The position numbers were made by a program, and so were the translations under genes. The notes under the pieces were generated by a model. It saw only the letters and a list, made by a program, of their open reading frames with translations. It made no database searches and was not told the origin of the DNA. From Candidatus Blautia intestinipullorum (GTDB lineage: Bacteria > Bacillota > Clostridia > Lachnospirales > Lachnospiraceae): 7,975 nucleotides of DNA. The DNA lies in contig DWVA01000125.1 of NCBI GenBank assembly GCA_019120475.1, forward strand, positions 1 to 7,975, read 5' to 3'. Shown here one piece after another: positions 5,031 through 7,975 of the stretch (position 1 is its first letter; each line of letters starts with the position of its first letter).

Positions 5031-6671
5031 ATGGGTGACAGTGCGAAGAAATGGTGGCAGACGGCAGTGATCTATCAGATTTATCCCAGAAGCTTCTGCG
5101 ACAGCAACGGGGATGGAATCGGAGATCTTCAGGGTATTATTCAGAAGCTTGACTATATTCAGAAACTGGGCGTCGACGCCATCTGGCTATCTCCGGTATA
5201 CCGCTCTCCCCAGGATGACAACGGTTATGATATCTCCGATTATCAGGATATTGATCCCATGTTCGGCACTCTTGCCGATATGGACGAGCTGATCGCCGAG
5301 GCGGCCAGACGGCATATCCGGATCATCATGGATCTGGTGCTGAACCATACTTCTGATGAGCATCCCTGGTTTGTGGAGGCGAAAAAAGGGAAAGATAATC
5401 CGTATCATGATTATTATGTGTGGAGAGACGGAAAAGAAGGCGAATATCCCAATGAACTGAAATCCGCTTTTTGCGGACCTGCCTGGGAATGGGTCCCGGA
5501 ATGCGGACAGTATTATCTCCATCAGTTTTCCGTAAAGCAGCCGGATCTGAACTGGGAGAATCCGAAAGTACGTGAGGAGATCTACAGGATGATCAACTGG
5601 TGGGTGGACCGCGGCGTAGGCGGGTTCAGGCTGGATGTGATCGATCTGATCGGAAAGGAACCGGATTCTATGGTGATGGCCGAGGGAAAGATGCTCCATC
5701 CCTATTTAAAAGAGATGAGTAAAGCGGCTTTCCGAAGAAATAATCTTGTGACCGTGGGGGAAACCTGGAGCGCAACGCCTGAGAGCGCGTGGCTTTACAG
5801 TAATCCGGACGGCAGTGAGCTTTCCATGGTGTTCCAGTTTGAACATATGGTCCTGGACCAGAAGGGAAATGTGAAATGGGATCTGGCGCCGCTGCCCTTC
5901 GTAAAGTTCAAGCAGGTTTTATCGAAATGGCAGAAAAAACTGGAAGGAAAAGGATGGAACAGCCTGTTTCTGGAAAATCACGATTTGCCTCGTTCCGTGT
6001 CGCGGTTCGGCGACGATGGAAAATACCGGGTGCAGTCCGCAAAAATGCTGGCGGTCATGCTTTATGGAATGCAGGGTACCCCTTATATTTACCAGGGCGA
6101 AGAGCTTGGCATGACAAATGTGAAATTCGATATTGAAGACTATAGGGATATTGAACTTCTGAACATGTATAAAGAGAGGATCAGCGAGGGATATGACGAG
6201 AAGGATGTGATGCAGTCTATTTACGCAAAAGGCAGAGATAATGCCAGAACGCCGATGCAGTGGGATGAGAGCCCTAACGCGGGATTTACATCGGGTACTC
6301 CGTGGATCCGCTGTAATCCCAATTACACAATGATCAATGCAGAAGAAGCAATGATAAATAGAGACTCTGTTTTCTATTTTTATCAGAAGCTGATCAGACT
6401 GCGGAAAACAGAAAAGATTTTTACCGAAGGAGTCTACAGGCTTCTTCAGGAGGAAAATGAAAGTATTTTCGCATATACCAGAGAGACGCCGGAAGAGACG
6501 ATGCTGGTGCTTTGTAACTTCCGCGGTAAGGAAGTTCTCTGCGTACTGGAGGAGGGCTGGAAGGACGGAGAAGTGCTGATTGCCAATTATGACACCCCAT
6601 ACCGGGAAGGCGTGCTCCGGCCTTATGAAGCAAAGATCATAAAAAAGAGAAAGGAGGGCTTTCACGCATGA
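5031..6671 (+). CDS. GH13 alpha-glucosidase, DexB / oligo-1,6-glucosidase type
   Basis: A cytoplasmic retaining glucosidase predicted to release glucose from the non-reducing end of imported isomalto-oligosaccharides or panose. The 546-residue length is usual for the oligo-1,6-glucosidase/dextran-glucosidase group, and no signal peptide is present. The (beta/alpha)8 signatures are in order: VIYQIYPRSFCDSNGDGIGD (13-32, with the calcium-loop DSNGDGIGD), region I DLVLNH (101-106), region II GGFRLDVIDL (197-206) with nucleophile Asp202, region III VGETW (242-246) with acid/base Glu244, and region IV ENHDLPR (315-321) with Asp318. Val203 right after the nucleophile is the residue associated with alpha-1,6 rather than alpha-1,4 preference in this family. 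The segments HPYLKEM, ELSMVFQFEH and TPYIYQGEELGMTN recall streptococcal DexB as I remember it. A trehalose-6-phosphate hydrolase is a less likely alternative. The stop overlaps the next start (ATGA), indicating translational coupling. Confidence 0.9.
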   Translation: MGDSAKKWWQTAVIYQIYPRSFCDSNGDGIGDLQGIIQKLDYIQKLGVDAIWLSPVYRSPQDDNGYDISDYQDIDPMFGTLADMDELIAEAARRHIRIIMDLVLNHTSDEHPWFVEAKKGKDNPYHDYYVWRDGKEGEYPNELKSAFCGPAWEWVPECGQYYLHQFSVKQPDLNWENPKVREEIYRMINWWVDRGVGGFRLDVIDLIGKEPDSMVMAEGKMLHPYLKEMSKAAFRRNNLVTVGETWSATPESAWLYSNPDGSELSMVFQFEHMVLDQKGNVKWDLAPLPFVKFKQVLSKWQKKLEGKGWNSLFLENHDLPRSVSRFGDDGKYRVQSAKMLAVMLYGMQGTPYIYQGEELGMTNVKFDIEDYRDIELLNMYKERISEGYDEKDVMQSIYAKGRDNARTPMQWDESPNAGFTSGTPWIRCNPNYTMINAEEAMINRDSVFYFYQKLIRLRKTEKIFTEGVYRLLQEENESIFAYTRETPEETMLVLCNFRGKEVLCVLEEGWKDGEVLIANYDTPYREGVLRPYEAKIIKKRKEGFHA

Positions 6672-7966
6672 AAAAATGTATGAAAGGAAAAATGGCGGCA
6701 GGAGCTGCTGCGGCAGCCGCCCTAGCGGCAGTCCTGTCAGGCTGCGGAACTGGGGAGGATAATGGAAAAGTGACCATTGAGATGATCCAGAGTAAACCAG
6801 AGACGGCTGTTTATTTCGACAAGGTGGAAGAAGAGTTCAATGCCACCCACGATGATATTGAACTGATCATCGATTCTCCCAATGATGCTAACACTATTCT
6901 GAAGACTCGTTTTATCCGGGAGGACTATCCTGATATCATTGCCATAGGAGGAGATATCAACTATTCTAATTATCTCGATTCAGGTATGCTGATGGATATT
7001 TCTGATTACGAGGGGCTAAACAGTATCAAACAGGCTTATCTGGATATTGACAAAGAGCTGGAATTTGTTCCTATGGATGGAATATATGCGGTGCCCTATG
7101 TGGCAAATGCGGCAGGAATACTTTATAACAAGGATATTTTTGACGAGCACGGATGGACGATCCCGACTACCTGGGATGAGCTGACAGTTCTTTGTAAGGA
7201 AATACAGGATGCGGGGCTGCAGCCCTTCTATTTTGGATTCAAGGACAGCTGGAATTGTCTGGCTCCCTGGAATGCAATCTCTGTAGACTTGGCCCCATCT
7301 GATGTATGTGCGCAGGTGAATCGCGGCGAGACAACATTTACAGATAATTACCGGGAAGTTGCAGAGAAAACGAAAGCTCTTCTGGAGTTTGCCCAGGATG
7401 ATCCATTTGCCTATAGTTACAACGATGCCTGTACTGCATTTGCGAGAGGGGAATCAGTAATGTTCCCTATCGGCAGCTATGCTGTGCCGCAGATACAGTC
7501 TGTGAATCCGGATATTAATATCGACTCTTTCGTGATGCCGGCCAGCAACGATCCGGACCAGAATGTGCTGAATTCCGGAAATGATCTTCAGTTTTCTGTG
7601 ATGGCGGAATGCGAGCATAAAGAAGAGGTTTACGAGGTGCTGGATTTCTTGCTGGAGGATAAGAATCTGCAGGCATATATTGACGATCAGAACGCGATAC
7701 CCTGCAAAGAGGGGGATTTTGATCTGGCGCCCATGCTGGACGGTATGAAATCCTACATTGAAGAAGGCAAAGTCGTGGACTATCAGGATCATCATTATCC
7801 CAGCGAAATGTCAGTGGATGCCATGATCCAGACATATCTTCTGGACGATTCTGAAAATGCCACGGACACATTCCTGGAAAAATTCGACAGGGAATGGGCC
7901 CGTTATAACCGGGATCTGATACAGAAAGTGCAGGATTATATGGACGAGCATCCGGATGCTGAATAG
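6668..7966 (+). CDS. ABC transporter sugar-binding lipoprotein (CUT1, SBP_bac_1 type)
   Basis: The extracellular solute receptor of a carbohydrate ABC importer, anchored to the outer face of the membrane by a lipid. The 432-residue product begins with a basic MKKCMKGK segment, a short Ala-rich hydrophobic stretch (10-22) and the lipobox LSGC with lipidated Cys26, then an acidic linker. Family 1 binding-protein features include the mature N-terminus VTIEMIQSKPETAVYFDKV (35-53), DGIYAVPYVANAAGILYNKD (137-156), FDEHGWTIPTTWDEL (158-172) and FARGESVMFPIGSYAVPQI (258-276). AAGGAGGG lies 9 nt before the ATG at 6668, which overlaps the glucosidase stop by 4 nt. Coupling to an intracellular 1,6-glucosidase suggests an isomalto-oligosaccharide ligand, by inference only. 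No permease or ATPase is inside the window; a ribosome site follows the stop, so the permease genes probably come next. Confidence 0.93.
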   Translation: MKKCMKGKMAAGAAAAAALAAVLSGCGTGEDNGKVTIEMIQSKPETAVYFDKVEEEFNATHDDIELIIDSPNDANTILKTRFIREDYPDIIAIGGDINYSNYLDSGMLMDISDYEGLNSIKQAYLDIDKELEFVPMDGIYAVPYVANAAGILYNKDIFDEHGWTIPTTWDELTVLCKEIQDAGLQPFYFGFKDSWNCLAPWNAISVDLAPSDVCAQVNRGETTFTDNYREVAEKTKALLEFAQDDPFAYSYNDACTAFARGESVMFPIGSYAVPQIQSVNPDINIDSFVMPASNDPDQNVLNSGNDLQFSVMAECEHKEEVYEVLDFLLEDKNLQAYIDDQNAIPCKEGDFDLAPMLDGMKSYIEEGKVVDYQDHHYPSEMSVDAMIQTYLLDDSENATDTFLEKFDREWARYNRDLIQKVQDYMDEHPDAE

Positions 7967-7975
7967 GAAGGGGGA
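7966..7975 (+). promoter_or_regulatory. ribosome binding site for the next gene (beyond the window)
   Basis: The last ten bases, GGAAGGGGGA, overlap the TAG stop of the binding-protein gene and form a strong purine-rich ribosome site. No terminator intervenes, so the operon continues past the window edge, most likely into ABC permease genes. Confidence 0.6.

Overview
The window looks like chromosomal DNA of a Gram-positive, low-to-mid G+C gut-type anaerobe. Lachnospiraceae (Clostridium cluster XIVa) is the best guess. The grounds are the gap-pgk-tpi gene order, strong AGGAGG-type ribosome sites, a DgkB/YegS-type lipid kinase, and a LacI-regulated intracellular GH13 glucosidase joined to an ABC sugar-binding lipoprotein. 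This assignment is inferred from gene content and protein style, not from a database match.

Region 1 (1-2702, + strand) is a lower-glycolysis cluster: the 3' half of gap (glyceraldehyde-3-phosphate dehydrogenase), complete pgk (phosphoglycerate kinase) and complete tpiA (triosephosphate isomerase). A textbook intrinsic terminator (536-566) lies between gap and pgk, ending only 24 bp before the pgk start codon. pgk therefore appears to depend on read-through or RNA processing. A second strong, probably bidirectional terminator (2654-2701) closes the cluster after tpiA; gpmI is not found there.

Region 2 (2703-3761) holds a diacylglycerol/lipid kinase gene on the - strand, convergent with tpiA. 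Its promoter (3651-3679) is back to back with the promoter of the next gene (3686-3715). The two -35 boxes are six base pairs apart.

Region 3 (3762-4901, + strand) is a LacI-family repressor gene that starts with GTG. A perfect 10-bp inverted repeat with a 7-bp spacer overlaps its extended -10 box and start point, which suggests autoregulation. A long hairpin terminator ends the gene.

Region 4 (4902-7975, + strand) is the start of a sugar-utilisation operon. Its leader contains two perfect 8-bp inverted repeats 36 bp apart, probable regulator sites. It then encodes a cytoplasmic GH13 glucosidase of the glucan-1,6-alpha-glucosidase (DexB) / oligo-1,6-glucosidase type and, with an ATGA overlap, a sugar-binding lipoprotein of a CUT1 ABC importer. 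The window ends on a ribosome site for the next gene, expected to be a permease. The likely job is import and intracellular cleavage of isomalto-oligosaccharides, whose glucose feeds the glycolysis encoded in region 1.

I found no mobile element, CRISPR array, tRNA, rRNA or clearly new system. The points most worth a second look are regulatory: the gap/pgk terminator, the lacI promoter palindrome paired with an unusual hinge region, and the paired dyads ahead of the glucosidase operon.
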